From Streptomyces sp. Alt3 (GTDB lineage: Bacteria > Actinomycetota > Actinomycetes > Streptomycetales > Streptomycetaceae), in the NCBI RefSeq assembly GCF_030719215.1, contig NZ_CP120983.1, forward strand, positions 4,836,001 through 4,900,000: 64,000 nt of DNA. The letters are read 5' to 3'. Numbering within the stretch: position 1 is the first letter of the stretch; every line of letters starts with the position of its first letter. The notes beneath the pieces are model-generated. The model saw nothing but the letters and a program-made list of their open reading frames with translations. It was not told the origin of the DNA and ran no database searches. A program made the position numbers and the translations under genes. This document shows positions 16,105 through 24,776 of this stretch, in pieces.

Positions 16105-17511
16105 GTGCAATTCCACGATTCGATGATCAGTCTTGTCGGCAACACCCCGCTCGTCAGGCTGCGCAATGTGTCGGCAGGCATTCAGGCGACGGTCCTGGCC
16201 AAGGTCGAGTACTTCAACCCCGGCGGGTCGGTGAAGGACCGCATCGCGCTGCGCATGATCGAGGCCGCCGAGCAGAGCGGCGAGCTGGAGCCCGGCGGCA
16301 CGATCGTGGAGCCGACCAGCGGCAACACGGGCGTGGGCCTGGCCATCGTCGCCCAGCAGAAGGGCTACAAGTGCATCTTCGTCTGCCCGGACAAGGTGTC
16401 CACGGACAAGATCAACGTTCTGCGCGCGTACGGCGCGGAGGTCGTCGTGTGCCCCACGGCCGTCGACCCGGAGCACCCGGACTCGTACTACAACGTCTCG
16501 GACCGCCTGGTCCGTGAGACGCCGGGTGCCTGGAAGCCCGACCAGTACTCCAACCCCAACAACCCGCGCTCGCACTACGAGACCACGGGCCCCGAGCTCT
16601 GGGAGCAGACGGAGGGGAGGATCACCCACTTCGTCGCGGGCGTCGGTACGGGCGGCACGATCAGTGGCACGGGCCGCTACCTCAAGGAGATCAGCGAGAA
16701 CCGCGTGCAGGTCGTCGGCGCGGACCCGGAGGGTTCCGTCTACTCCGGCGGCTCGGGACGCCCGTACCTCGTGGAGGGCGTCGGTGAGGACTTCTGGCCG
16801 AGCGCCTACGACCGCACGGTCACGGACGAGATCGTCGCGGTCTCCGACAAGGACTCCTTCCAGATGACGCGGCGCCTCGCCAAGGAGGAGGGCCTCCTCG
16901 TCGGCGGCTCCTGCGGCATGGCCGTCGTGGCGGCACTGGAGGTCGCCAAGCGCCTCGGCCCCGAGGACGTGGTGGTCGTCCTGCTGCCGGACAGCGGCCG
17001 CGGGTACATGAGCAAGATCTTCAACGACGAGTGGATGGCCGACTACGGCTTCCTGGAGGACACCGGCCCGTCGGCCAGGGTCGGCGCCGTCCTCGACTTC
17101 AAGGAGGGGCCTCTCCCCTCGCTGGTCCACATGCACCCGGAGGAGACGGTCGGAGACGCCATCGACGTGCTCCGGGAGTACGGCGTCTCGCAGATGCCGA
17201 TCGTGAAGCCGGGTGCCGGCCACCCCGACGTCATGGCCGCCGAGGTCATCGGTTCCGTGGTGGAGCGGGAGCTCCTGGACGCGCTGTTCACCCAGCGGGC
17301 CACGCTCCAGGACCCGCTGGAGAAGCACATGTCGGCCCCGCTTCCGCAGGTCGGCTCGGGAGAGCCGGTCGAGGACCTGATGGCCGTGCTCAGCGGCGGC
17401 GACGGTGCCGACGCGGCCATCGTCCTCGTCGAGGGCAAGCCGACGGGCGTCGTGAGCAGGCAGGACCTGCTGGCCTTCCTCGCGAAGGGCTCCTCGGCCC
17501 CGAAGCAGTGA
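16105..17511 (+). CDS. Cystathionine beta-synthase
   Basis: 468 aa PLP enzyme joining serine and homocysteine to cystathionine in reverse transsulfuration. The PLP lysine is Lys44 in NPGGSVKDRI, the phosphate loop is GVGTGGTISG, and the substrate loop is EPTSGNTG. After the catalytic core (to about residue 320), the C-terminal 140 residues form a CBS-domain pair (HMHPEETVGDAIDVL, then EPVEDLMAVL), as in eukaryotic and actinobacterial enzymes, possibly binding a nucleotide or AdoMet. The GTG start has GGAG 6 nt upstream. It is divergent from the SGNH hydrolase. Confidence 0.93.
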   Translation: MQFHDSMISLVGNTPLVRLRNVSAGIQATVLAKVEYFNPGGSVKDRIALRMIEAAEQSGELEPGGTIVEPTSGNTGVGLAIVAQQKGYKCIFVCPDKVSTDKINVLRAYGAEVVVCPTAVDPEHPDSYYNVSDRLVRETPGAWKPDQYSNPNNPRSHYETTGPELWEQTEGRITHFVAGVGTGGTISGTGRYLKEISENRVQVVGADPEGSVYSGGSGRPYLVEGVGEDFWPSAYDRTVTDEIVAVSDKDSFQMTRRLAKEEGLLVGGSCGMAVVAALEVAKRLGPEDVVVVLLPDSGRGYMSKIFNDEWMADYGFLEDTGPSARVGAVLDFKEGPLPSLVHMHPEETVGDAIDVLREYGVSQMPIVKPGAGHPDVMAAEVIGSVVERELLDALFTQRATLQDPLEKHMSAPLPQVGSGEPVEDLMAVLSGGDGADAAIVLVEGKPTGVVSRQDLLAFLAKGSSAPKQ

Positions 17512-17596
17512 CCCGCGTTCTCCGGGGTTCGCGAAAACGGTACGAGCGCGACACGTCGGCGCAGCACCGGCTTAACACGGCTCCGGCAGAGTAATG

Positions 17597-17624
17597 GGTG
17601 TCGGCAGGGAAACCCGCCGACACC
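17597..17624 (+). terminator. Hairpin terminator after cystathionine beta-synthase
   Basis: GGTGTCGGC (17597-17605) pairs perfectly with GCCGACACC (17616-17624), and the 10-nt loop can itself form GGG/CCC. It lies about 85 nt after the stop codon. Confidence 0.65.
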
Positions 17625-17714
17625 ACATACGGCGACACGGACTACGGAGCGGCTCCCGGACCTCCACCGTCGCCAGGACGTGACACCCGGCCCTGACCCG
17701 GGGATCGCGCCCCT

Positions 17715-17771
17715 CGCGGGGACCGCCGTCGTCCCGCCCTCCGGGCAACCGGGGGTGCGGCGGTCCCCGCG
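17715..17771 (+). terminator. Long-loop inverted repeat
   Basis: Perfect 14-bp arms, CGCGGGGACCGCCG at 17715-17728 and its complement at 17758-17771, are separated by 29 nt that contain a smaller hairpin. It is a possible second terminator in the 460-bp gap before the gene at 17972. I see nothing else supportable in that gap. Confidence 0.5.
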
Positions 17772-17971
17772 ACTATTCATGTCCGCGGACGTCCGGGCTC
17801 ATCGCCCGTCCCGCGCTCCCCGCCGGCTCCCAGACTCTTCCGTGCGCCTCACGGTACGAATCCCGGGCGCCGGGTCGGTGGGGCCGGCCCCACCGACCCG
17901 GCGGTCCGCCGCGCAGGGCGGGCCTTGCCCGTTCGGCGTAGCGTTGTTGCCGGGAGACGGGAGGCGCGCCC

Positions 17972-18775
17972 ATGGCCACCACGACATCGTCCGCCCGTGC
18001 CATCCCCCGCACGTCCGGGACACGGGCACGTATGGTCAACGAGGCCGAGCTCAGGGCGACGCTCTCGACGTTCCGCGAGCTCTCCGACGAGGACTGGCGG
18101 CGGCCGACCCACTGCACCGGCTGGACCGTGCGGGACATGCTGGCCCACACCGTCGGCCAGTACGAGGAACTGCCACGCCCCTGGGTCGCCGTGCGCCGGA
18201 TCCGTCGCGCCGCACGGACCCATCCGCACCTCGGGCGGCTGGACGGGCACAACGAGATCCAGATCGAGGACCGGCAGGCCGTTCCCGGGCGCGAACTGAT
18301 CGGCGCCCTGGCCCACTTCGCACCCCAGGCGCTCATCGCCCTGCGCCGCGTCCCGGCCCCGGTCCGCCGCAGAACCCGGCTGAGCCTCCTCTACCCGGAG
18401 GCGAGGGCCCTGCCCGACGACTCGGTCGACTACCTCGGGAGCGTCCTCGTGGTCCGCGACACCTGGATGCACCGGGTGGACCTCGTCGACGCCCTCGGGG
18501 CCGATGTGGCCCTCGACGGCCACGACCGGGAGATCGTCGATCAGGTGGTGCTGGACCTGGCCCTCGCCTGGACGGGCCCCGCCGTGGAGATCGACCTCCA
18601 CGGCCCGGCGGGAGGACGCCACCTGCTGGGCATCGGCACCCCGGCGGCCACCCTCCGCGCGGAGGCGCTCGACTTCGCCCGGCACGTCTCGGGGAGGCCG
18701 ACGCGAGGCCGCCTGGAGCTGGAGGGCGATCCCGGGGCGCGGGAGGCGCTGACGGCGGCACGCGTCGTGTTCTGA
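17972..18775 (+). CDS. Mycothiol-dependent maleylpyruvate isomerase-like protein (DinB fold)
   Basis: 267 aa. The metal-binding helix GWTVRDMLAHTVGQYEE and the later DTWMHRVDLVDALG supply the histidines typical of the mycothiol maleylpyruvate isomerase/DinB superfamily. No signal peptide. Members are thiol transferases or isomerases using mycothiol, but the true substrate here cannot be told. Note that no maleylpyruvate pathway genes are nearby. The ATG has GGAGG 8 nt upstream. A long run in another frame over this region is a shadow of it. Confidence 0.85.
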   Translation: MATTTSSARAIPRTSGTRARMVNEAELRATLSTFRELSDEDWRRPTHCTGWTVRDMLAHTVGQYEELPRPWVAVRRIRRAARTHPHLGRLDGHNEIQIEDRQAVPGRELIGALAHFAPQALIALRRVPAPVRRRTRLSLLYPEARALPDDSVDYLGSVLVVRDTWMHRVDLVDALGADVALDGHDREIVDQVVLDLALAWTGPAVEIDLHGPAGGRHLLGIGTPAATLRAEALDFARHVSGRPTRGRLELEGDPGAREALTAARVVF

Positions 18776-18893
18776 GACCTTCGGCGCCCGCACGCACGGT
18801 CCGGGTGCCCGCACGCACCGCCTGGGTGCACGGTCCGCGCCACAGTCCGGGCGCGCGGTCCGCACACTTGGTCAGGGCGGGTGCCGAAGAAGC

Positions 18894-19475
18894 TCACCGG
18901 GGAGTCGCCCCGGCGAGGAAGGCCTCGGGTGTGACGGCGTACCCCGTGGGGTTGATGACGGCGACGGGGGTGCGGTCGATCAGGACCGTCGGGGTGGAGC
19001 GGACGCCGCTCGTCTCGAACGCCGCCGCCACCTGCGCCGCCCAGGGCAGATAGGTGCGCTCCATGACCTTCTGCCGGAAGGCGTCGGTGTGCAGCGCCTG
19101 GACCTCGTCGGCAAGCCGCAGCAGGGTGTCGCGGTCGGCGAATGCGTCCACGTCCTCGCTGGGCTGATCGGCGTACAGGGCCCGCAGATAGTGCATGAAC
19201 GGCTTCTGGCCCTCGTCCGCCGCGGCTCCCAGCGCGGCCAGCGCCTCCAGGGAACCGCTGCCGCCGGCCGAGTCGTCGATGAACGTGCCGAAATGGTGGT
19301 CCACCGCGAACCTGCCCTCGTCGGCGGCCCGCTCCATCACTGCTCCGAGGCCGAGCTCCATGCGCTTGCAGTAGGGGCAGCGCAGGTCGGCGTAGACGCT
19401 CAGCACGTGTGCGGCATCGGGGTCGCCGTAGCGGACGACGATGCCACCCGGCCCTCTCGTGTTCGCTGGGATCAT
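18894..19475 (-). CDS. DsbA family thioredoxin-fold protein
   Basis: 193 aa. The active-site motif CPYC sits at residues 33-36 (YADLRCPYCKRMELG), followed by the helical insertion and a cis-Pro loop in STPTVLIDRTPV. No signal peptide or membrane anchor is visible from the ATG at 19475, so it is probably cytoplasmic, unlike classical periplasmic DsbA; similar actinobacterial proteins act on thiol substrates or carry out DsbA-like isomerisation. The frame stays open far upstream, but that extension has shadow-type composition and lacks homology, so it was rejected. Confidence 0.85.
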   Translation of the reverse strand: MIPANTRGPGGIVVRYGDPDAAHVLSVYADLRCPYCKRMELGLGAVMERAADEGRFAVDHHFGTFIDDSAGGSGSLEALAALGAAADEGQKPFMHYLRALYADQPSEDVDAFADRDTLLRLADEVQALHTDAFRQKVMERTYLPWAAQVAAAFETSGVRSTPTVLIDRTPVAVINPTGYAVTPEAFLAGATPR

Positions 19476-19600
19476 GACCCCAGGTTCGGCAGGGGCGGAC
19501 GGTCCCGCAATGCGAGCGGCGTATCGGTGGGGCCGCCGGGCGCGGTGCCCGGAGCCGGGGCGAGGGTGCGGGCCGGCGGGTGTCCCCGCCGGCTGCTCTG

Positions 19601-20176
19601 TCAGTAGTTGCCGTTGGAGAGGATTTCGCCGCCCTCGTCGTAGACGGTGACGAGGCCGTTCTCCGAGTCCTTCCAGTCGGCGAACGCGGAGGCGAGCAGC
19701 TTGCCCTCGCCCTGGTGCGGGCCCATCATGCCGCCCGTGAAGTCGGTGTAGACATCGGCGGCGTCCAGGATTCCGTTGGACCCGTCCGCGCCTTGGACCT
19801 TGGTGACGTGCTCGGCCGCGGCCTTCTCGGCGGCGGTGCCGTTCTCGGCGACGAAGGCCTTGAACCGGTCCGCCTGCGAGAGCTTCCGCTTCTCCTCGGC
19901 GGGCTTGTCGTCGGCTGCCTCCACGGCATCGGCGGAAGCCTGCTTCTGCGGGGCTGTGGCCGCCGTCCCGGAACCCTTGTCCACATCGCCGCCGCTCGTG
20001 GCGATCGCGAGGACCATGAAGAACGCGAACACGCCTCCGAGAGCTGTGAGCACCTTGTGCCGGGCGAACCAGGACTTCTTCGGCTGAGGCTGCTGCGGCG
20101 GGACCGGTCCGCCGGGGTGGGCGGCGGGACCGCCCTGATACGGATGCTGCTGATTCTGCGGGTACTGCTGGGACAT
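19601..20176 (-). CDS. Membrane-anchored hypothetical protein with Gln/Pro-rich N-terminus
   Basis: 191 aa. Residues 1-32 are rich in Gln, Pro and Gly, then KKSWFARHKV leads into a single membrane helix (LTALGGVFAFFMVLAIA). A low-complexity Ala/Lys linker and an outward-facing domain follow, ending VTVYDEGGEILSNGNY. This is the common Streptomyces layout for small anchored extracytoplasmic proteins. GGAAGA lies about 8 nt before the ATG. It shares its strand with the DsbA-like gene, 125 nt upstream of it. Function unknown. Confidence 0.8.
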   Translation of the reverse strand: MSQQYPQNQQHPYQGGPAAHPGGPVPPQQPQPKKSWFARHKVLTALGGVFAFFMVLAIATSGGDVDKGSGTAATAPQKQASADAVEAADDKPAEEKRKLSQADRFKAFVAENGTAAEKAAAEHVTKVQGADGSNGILDAADVYTDFTGGMMGPHQGEGKLLASAFADWKDSENGLVTVYDEGGEILSNGNY

Positions 20177-20277
20177 GGGGAGTGTCTTCCTGACGGCGTG
20201 GACGGAGGCGGCGCGCGTTGTGGGGCGGCCGGTCTGGGTGTGGGGGCGGCCGGTGCGGGCACGTTTTCTCCACATGC

Positions 20278-20304
20278 TCCGATGTGGTCGCCGACCGCAT
20301 CGGA
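20278..20304. repeat. Hyphenated inverted repeat in a 497-bp intergenic gap
   Basis: TCCGATGTGGTC (20278-20289), loop GCC, then GACCGCATCGGA (20293-20304) make a 12-bp stem with one G-T. A second, looser dyad (GCTCACAC at 20393 with GTGTGAGC at 20420) lies to the right. Both are between the divergent genes starting at 20176 and 20674, so operator or leader-hairpin roles are possible. The rest of the gap shows nothing clear. Confidence 0.45.
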
Positions 20305-20673
20305 TCGCGAGGGGGAATTTCACCGAAGGGTGTGAAGCCCGTCGCCCGACGTTGACGACCGGGAGCGGGTGGCGCTGGTGGCGGCATTCATCGCTCACAC
20401 GCCCGCTGCCGGGGAGGGAGTGTGAGCTCCCTGCCGCGGGAGGTCGGCCCTTGGTCTGCGCGAAGCCGCCCGACACGAACTGTGGGGAACACGTGAAATC
20501 GCGGAGGCGGCGATGGTCCCGTACGGTCGCGCGCGCGTTCCAGGAGTGGACGGGGTGACCGTGGCCCCGGCCGCTGTCCGGAGCGTGGGCTGTATATGGA
20601 CATGCAGAGCGCTTGCTGGCTGAATGGATTCCTCGGTGCCGGACCGGTGCGGAGGGACTCTGGAGGGGACAGC

Positions 20674-21531
20674 ATGAGCGGGAGCAGCCCGGCTGCGCGG
20701 TTGCAGCGGCTCTTCGAGGGGCGGCGGCTCACACCCACCCAGCGGCGGATCGCGCACTCCATGGTGCGCAGGGCCGCCGATGCCCCGTTCCTCTCGAGTG
20801 TGGAGCTGGCCGAGCTGGCCGGGGTGAGTCAGCCGTCCGTCACCCGCTTCGCCGTGGCCCTCGGGTTCGACGGCTACCCCGCGCTTCGCAAGCACCTGAG
20901 GGAGGTCTCGCCCGTCGACGCGGCCGACGCGGCCGACGCGGACGGCCTGGAGGACACGCTCAACGAGTACCAGCAGGCGGTGCGGGCGGAGATCGAGAAC
21001 CTGCGTCAGCTCTCCGAGCTGCTCGCCGATCCGGCGCCGGTGGAGCGGGCGGGGCGGCTGCTCGCCGCCTCCAGGCCCCTCCTCGTGCTCGGACTGCGGG
21101 CGGCCTCCTCGCAGGCCCGGGGATTCGGGTACTTCGCCGCCAAGGTGCACCCGGACGTACGGGTCGTCGACGAGGGCGGCAGCATGCTGCACGACCGTGT
21201 GGACGCCGCCAGGCGTGCGGGTGCGAGCGCGCTGATGTGCTTCGCGCTGCCGAGGCACCCGCGCGAGGTCGTGGACGCGCTGGCGTACGCGCGCGAGCAG
21301 GGGCTGACCGTCGTGACCGTGGCCGACTCGGCGTTCGCGCCGGTGGCGGCCCACAGCGATCTGCTCATCCCTGCCGCCGTGGGCACCGGGCTGGCCTTCG
21401 ACACGGCGTGCGCGCCGATGCTGATGGGCCGGGTGCTGCTGGAGGCCATGTGCGACGGGCTGCCCGAGGCGCAGGCCCGGCTGGAGGACTTCGACGCGAG
21501 GGCTGCCGCACGAGGGCTGTTCGTCGAGTAG
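20674..21531 (+). CDS. MurR/RpiR family transcriptional regulator
   Basis: 285 aa. The N-terminal HTH is RpiR type (ELAGVSQPSVTRFAVALGF, about residues 45-65) and the C-terminal SIS domain (about 130-265) binds a phosphosugar, with LVLGLRAASSQARGF as its first strand-loop. The ATG at 20674 has GGAGGGG 5 nt upstream; the longer frame starting at 20596 lacks such a site. Such regulators control sugar or amino-sugar catabolism, but no sugar operon is adjacent, so the target is unknown. Confidence 0.9.
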   Translation: MSGSSPAARLQRLFEGRRLTPTQRRIAHSMVRRAADAPFLSSVELAELAGVSQPSVTRFAVALGFDGYPALRKHLREVSPVDAADAADADGLEDTLNEYQQAVRAEIENLRQLSELLADPAPVERAGRLLAASRPLLVLGLRAASSQARGFGYFAAKVHPDVRVVDEGGSMLHDRVDAARRAGASALMCFALPRHPREVVDALAYAREQGLTVVTVADSAFAPVAAHSDLLIPAAVGTGLAFDTACAPMLMGRVLLEAMCDGLPEAQARLEDFDARAAARGLFVE

Positions 21532-21640
21532 CCCCAGCTCGGTGTCAGCTCACCGCCGGTTCTCAGACGTCGCTCATCTGCGCCTATTAACCTCCGCGCC
21601 CAGAGGGTCCGCAGGGGAACCGTGGGAGAGGGGTACGGAC

Positions 21641-22210
21641 GTGGGGCGCGGAGCGCAGTCCTTGGCGAGAGTGGCCGTGATCGTACGGGCCGGGGCCGCG
21701 CCGTTGTGGTGGCCGGGGCTGCTGGCGGCGGCCGTCGGGGCGTTCGTCCCGGGGCTCACGGGACGGCGGATCGGCCTGCTGGCCGGGGCCGCGTTGTTCC
21801 TGGTGGTCCTGGGAGCCGTGGCGCTCACCAGGACGGGGCGGTACGCGGAGCTCGCGAACGGCGCCACACGGGCCGGCCGCGGCGACTTCCTCCAGGACCG
21901 GGACGTGACCGTACGGAACTGGCGGCGGACGTACCGCTGGTGGCTGGCGGGAGCGTTCCTCGTGGCGGTCGCGAGCGCTTACGTCCTGCCGGGTGCCGGA
22001 GGGCTCGTGCTGGCCGGGGCCGGCGCCGGGCTGTGGCTGAAGGCGGTACGGCTGGGGCAGCGGGAGCGGCGGGACGACGTCCTGTACTGGGTGCGTACCG
22101 ACTGGGCCGAGCGGGGCCGTCCAGCGGGCGGGAAGGTCAAGGGCTACCGGACGACCGGACCCGTGGCGGGGGACGCCGCACCTGGAGGGGCGCGGCGTCG
22201 CCGCCGGTGA
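21641..22210 (+). CDS. Small multi-pass membrane protein, hypothetical
   Basis: 189 aa from the GTG at 21641, which follows GGAGAGGGG at 7 nt. Two pairs of hydrophobic segments are visible: PLWWPGLLAAAVGAFVPGL with IGLLAGAALFLVVLGAVAL, then WWLAGAFLVAVASAYV with a further Gly/Ala-rich helix. A basic cytoplasmic tail follows (GARRRRR). No known family was recognised. An upstream extension of the frame would include a TTA codon near 21586, but the ribosome site argues against it. Confidence 0.7.
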   Translation: MGRGAQSLARVAVIVRAGAAPLWWPGLLAAAVGAFVPGLTGRRIGLLAGAALFLVVLGAVALTRTGRYAELANGATRAGRGDFLQDRDVTVRNWRRTYRWWLAGAFLVAVASAYVLPGAGGLVLAGAGAGLWLKAVRLGQRERRDDVLYWVRTDWAERGRPAGGKVKGYRTTGPVAGDAAPGGARRRRR

Positions 22211-22221
22211 GGGCGCGGAGG

Positions 22222-22596
22222 TCAGACCTCCAGGTCCGCCTCGATCTTCCGCAGCTGGTGGCGGGCCATCGCGAGGTTGGCCCTGCCGCCGTCCAGTACG
22301 AGGTAGAGGAACAGGCCGTTGCTGCCGCGGGTTTTGAGCAGCCGGATCAGGTGGTACTGGGTGCCGAGGGTGATCAGGATGTCCTCGATCTCGTCCTTGA
22401 TGCCCAGGTGCTCCATGGTCCGGAGCTTGGCCCGTACGACGTCCGTGTTGCCGGCCGCCGCGACCTCCAGGTTGAAGTCCTTGCCACCGCCGAGGGTGCC
22501 GAGGGCCATGCCGCTGGTGTAGTCGACGAGAGCGACACCGAGGGTCCCCTCGATCGACGCCATCGCATCCTTCAGTGACGCTTCGGTGTTGGCCAT
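22222..22596 (-). CDS. Roadblock/LC7 domain protein (copy A)
   Basis: 124 aa, a single roadblock/LC7 fold: ASIEGTLGVALVDYTSGMAL for the first strand pair, then IEDILITLGTQYHLIRLL and LFLYLVLDGGRANLAMARHQL. In Streptomyces, LC7 proteins partner small Ras-like GTPases in conservons as activators or dimerising platforms. It is the last gene of a leftward locus with two other LC7 genes, but no GTPase is adjacent. The start at 22596 is preceded by AAGGAAAC. Confidence 0.9.
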   Translation of the reverse strand: MANTEASLKDAMASIEGTLGVALVDYTSGMALGTLGGGKDFNLEVAAAGNTDVVRAKLRTMEHLGIKDEIEDILITLGTQYHLIRLLKTRGSNGLFLYLVLDGGRANLAMARHQLRKIEADLEV

Positions 22597-22703
22597 GGTG
22601 TTCGTTTCCTTTCCCTGGCCGGCCCGGTGGCCGGTCCGTAACTTCGTGGTGCGTTTCCGGTCGGTGCGCGGACGGCCGGGGCCGTCCGCGGCTGGTGCGG
22701 GTG

Positions 22704-23171
22704 TCACGTGGGATCCGGTGTGGTGCCTCGGCGCGGCAGGGCGCCGGACTGCTGTGGGCGCGGGGGCGGCACGGGGCGGTCGGCGCGGTCCTGCGCGGCG
22801 TCGACGACCTCGCCGATGCGCGCGCCGGCGCGGCGGCCCTCGAGGTGGAGGCGGCCGACGTTGATGCGGTCCTCGGCCAGCAGGGTGAGGACGGCGGAGC
22901 GGCCCGCCGCGTAGGTGGCGATGTAGCCGTTCTCGCCGCGGATCAGGAGTTCGCGGAAGGCGCCGCGGCCGGTCGCGTCGGACATCCGGACCGATACACC
23001 GAGTGCGGCGGCGGTCAGCGCGGCGACGCCCTCGGCCTCGACGCCGGGGGTGTCCTGGGCGACGATCAGGCCGTCGGTGCTGGCGGCCAGCGCGCCCGTC
23101 AGGAGCGGCACCCGGGCGCGTAACCGCTGGAGCTCGTCGAGGACATCCTTGACCTCTGCCTCGGGCACCAT
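22704..23171 (-). CDS. Roadblock/LC7 domain protein (copy B), contains a TTA codon
   Basis: 155 aa from the ATG at 23171, which has GGAGGAG at 7 nt. A helical lead (EAEVKDVLDELQRLRARVP) precedes a roadblock fold (LTGALAASTDGLIVAQDTPG, later GYIATYAAGRSAVLTLLAE). Codon 17 is TTA (23121-23123 on the opposite strand), so translation should need the bldA tRNA. The tail is Pro/Gln/Arg-rich. This is one of four TTA genes in the window. A signalling role through protein-protein contact is inferred from the fold. Confidence 0.88.
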   Translation of the reverse strand: MVPEAEVKDVLDELQRLRARVPLLTGALAASTDGLIVAQDTPGVEAEGVAALTAAALGVSVRMSDATGRGAFRELLIRGENGYIATYAAGRSAVLTLLAEDRINVGRLHLEGRRAGARIGEVVDAAQDRADRPVPPPRPQQSGALPRRGTTPDPT

Positions 23172-23209
23172 CAGCTGTCTCCTCCCGGCACGCTGTCTGA
23201 GCGCGCGTA

Positions 23210-24010
23210 TCACAGGGCCTCCAATGCGTCTCTGAGCCGGCGCAGCAGGGCGACGTCGGGGTCGTTCGTGACCTCCGGCAGCGTGATGCGGCTGTGCCCG
23301 GACAATGAGCCGGAAGCGGCCGGGCGGACCGCTTCGACCAGCCCGGCGGCCGCCAGCCGGCGCAGGTCGACCAGGGTGTGGAAGGCCGAGCGGCCCAGGT
23401 GCTGGGCGATGTCGGTGGCCGTGCGCTCGCCGTTCACCAGGGCCAGTACGTGCCGCTGGCGTGCGGGTACCGGGGCGTCGACCGAGTGGGCCGTGGGCGC
23501 GAGCGGCGCACTGTCGGTGAGCGCGTCCGGCCAGATCCGGTCCAGGAGTTCGCGGCGCCGGAGCGTCTCACGCTGCACCGCGTGCACGGGTACGGGACGG
23601 ACGGGACCGATCCAGTGGGAGACCCCGTAGCGGAAGCGTGCGGGGGTGTTCGTGGGGGCCAGGGCGAAGAACGCCGCGTCGTACAGCGCCCCCAGGTGGC
23701 AGAGCTCCAGGGCGCCGCCGGGTACCCGGCCGCTGTCCACGAGGTAGCGGCCGACCCTCCGGCCCGCGCCCGCCTGGGCGATCGCGTCCCACCAGCCCTC
23801 GGAACGCAGAGCGCCGCCCGTCGTGAGCAGGACGTCGATTCCGGGGGTGGCGGGGCTCTCCGCATGGACCACCTGGCCGTCGGCGAGATACAGGGTGCCG
23901 CGGTCGCGCATCAGTGCGCCGGTTGCGCGCTCCGCCGCGAGCCGTTGCAACATCGGCGAAGGAGCGGCCCGTTCCGGTGTGCCGGGCCGGTCGGCGACGG
24001 TGGGGCTCAT
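23210..24010 (-). CDS. DUF4388-type domain protein with C-terminal winged-helix-like region
   Basis: 266 aa. The N-terminal segment ATGALMRDRGTLYLADGQVV followed by HAESPATPGIDVLL is typical of DUF4388 (PatA N-terminal-like) domains. The C-terminal third (RQRHVLALVNGERTATDIAQ, then SAFHTLVDLRRLAAAGLVEA) resembles a winged helix. The start at 24010 overlaps the stop of the upstream LC7 gene by 4 nt (ATGA), so the two are translated together. DUF4388 occurs in bacterial signalling proteins linked to gliding, development and GTPase regulation; the role here is inferred. Confidence 0.82.
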   Translation of the reverse strand: MSPTVADRPGTPERAAPSPMLQRLAAERATGALMRDRGTLYLADGQVVHAESPATPGIDVLLTTGGALRSEGWWDAIAQAGAGRRVGRYLVDSGRVPGGALELCHLGALYDAAFFALAPTNTPARFRYGVSHWIGPVRPVPVHAVQRETLRRRELLDRIWPDALTDSAPLAPTAHSVDAPVPARQRHVLALVNGERTATDIAQHLGRSAFHTLVDLRRLAAAGLVEAVRPAASGSLSGHSRITLPEVTNDPDVALLRRLRDALEAL

Positions 24011-24411
24011 GCCAGGACCAGCCGCTCCGCTATCTCGCCGAGCCGTATCCGCGCCATCGCCAGGTTGCCATCCGCGCGGTCCAGCCAGAGGTGGAGGAAG
24101 ACGCTGCTGTCGAAGGCCGTCTCGACGAAACGAAGGATGTGGTAGCCGGGGGCGGTGGTCACGATGACGTCCTCGACGGCGGGGACGGGCGGGCCCGTCG
24201 GTCCGGCGAACGGTCCGGCCTGAGCGAAGACCGGCTGTTCGGCGGCCATCCTCGCCACCTCGGCCGTCTCGGCGGCGGTGGCCTCGTGGTCGCCGTTGGG
24301 CGACTCGCCGATGGTGCCGAGCGCGAGACCGCTCGTCCAGTCGACCACCGAGGCACCCCGGGCGCCGGGCAGCCTCATGACCTCGATCAGGCACTCGTCG
24401 ATTCCGGGCAA
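24007..24411 (-). CDS. Roadblock/LC7 domain protein (copy C)
   Basis: 134 aa from a TTG start with GGGGAG 6 nt upstream. The fold signature is RGASVVDWTSGLALGTIG, then VIVTTAPGYHILRFV and LHLWLDRADGNLAMARIRL. It is the first gene of the leftward locus and overlaps the DUF4388 gene. It is more diverged from copies A and B than a recent duplication would give, with an insert of about 30 residues (SPNGDHEATAAETAEVARMA region). Confidence 0.87.
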   Translation of the reverse strand: MPGIDECLIEVMRLPGARGASVVDWTSGLALGTIGESPNGDHEATAAETAEVARMAAEQPVFAQAGPFAGPTGPPVPAVEDVIVTTAPGYHILRFVETAFDSSVFLHLWLDRADGNLAMARIRLGEIAERLVLA

Positions 24412-24710
24412 CGCGGACTCCCCTCCCGACGTGGCGTACGGATGTAATGGAGAGGCTACGCAACGTGTGCATTCCTGGTGGGAGTTCTGGCATTTTCCAG
24501 TGGTACATGCGAACGGCCGTGTAAAGAGCCGCTGGTGGGCGCCCGGCGGTGGTCGGAAGTTGTCCGGCCGACCACCCTTCGAGTGGCGGAATTCCGCCCT
24601 CCGGTGCCCGCCGTCCGCCCTTCCCGTCGGCCACCCGGGGAGCCGCCCGCGGTGCGGTCGAGAGGCATCCCCGGGGGAGTGACCGGCCGGACGGGACGAC
24701 GGTGCGCCTG

Positions 24711-24739
24711 TTGACTAGGAGTATTCAGGCGGACAGGAT
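24711..24739 (+). promoter_or_regulatory. Likely hutU promoter
   Basis: TTGACT (24711-24716), a 17-nt spacer and CAGGAT (24734-24739) form a good housekeeping-type promoter, giving a start near 24746 and a leader of about 30 nt ending in the GAGGAGG ribosome site. This is the only clear signal in the 365-bp gap between the divergent LC7 and hut loci. Confidence 0.6.
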
Positions 24740-24776
24740 GTGAATAGGTGAGTCACATTCGCGAGGAGGCAGCCCC

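Noticed and set aside
18894..20387. A 497-codon leftward frame over the DsbA-like gene
   Set aside because: Only the part from 19475 matches a protein family; the rest lies opposite and across the anchored-protein gene in a shadow frame and has biased Arg/Pro composition.
21542..21640. A TTA codon near 21586 in the frame of the membrane protein at 21641
   Set aside because: The ribosome site GGAGAGGGG supports the start at 21641, so the TTA is outside the gene.
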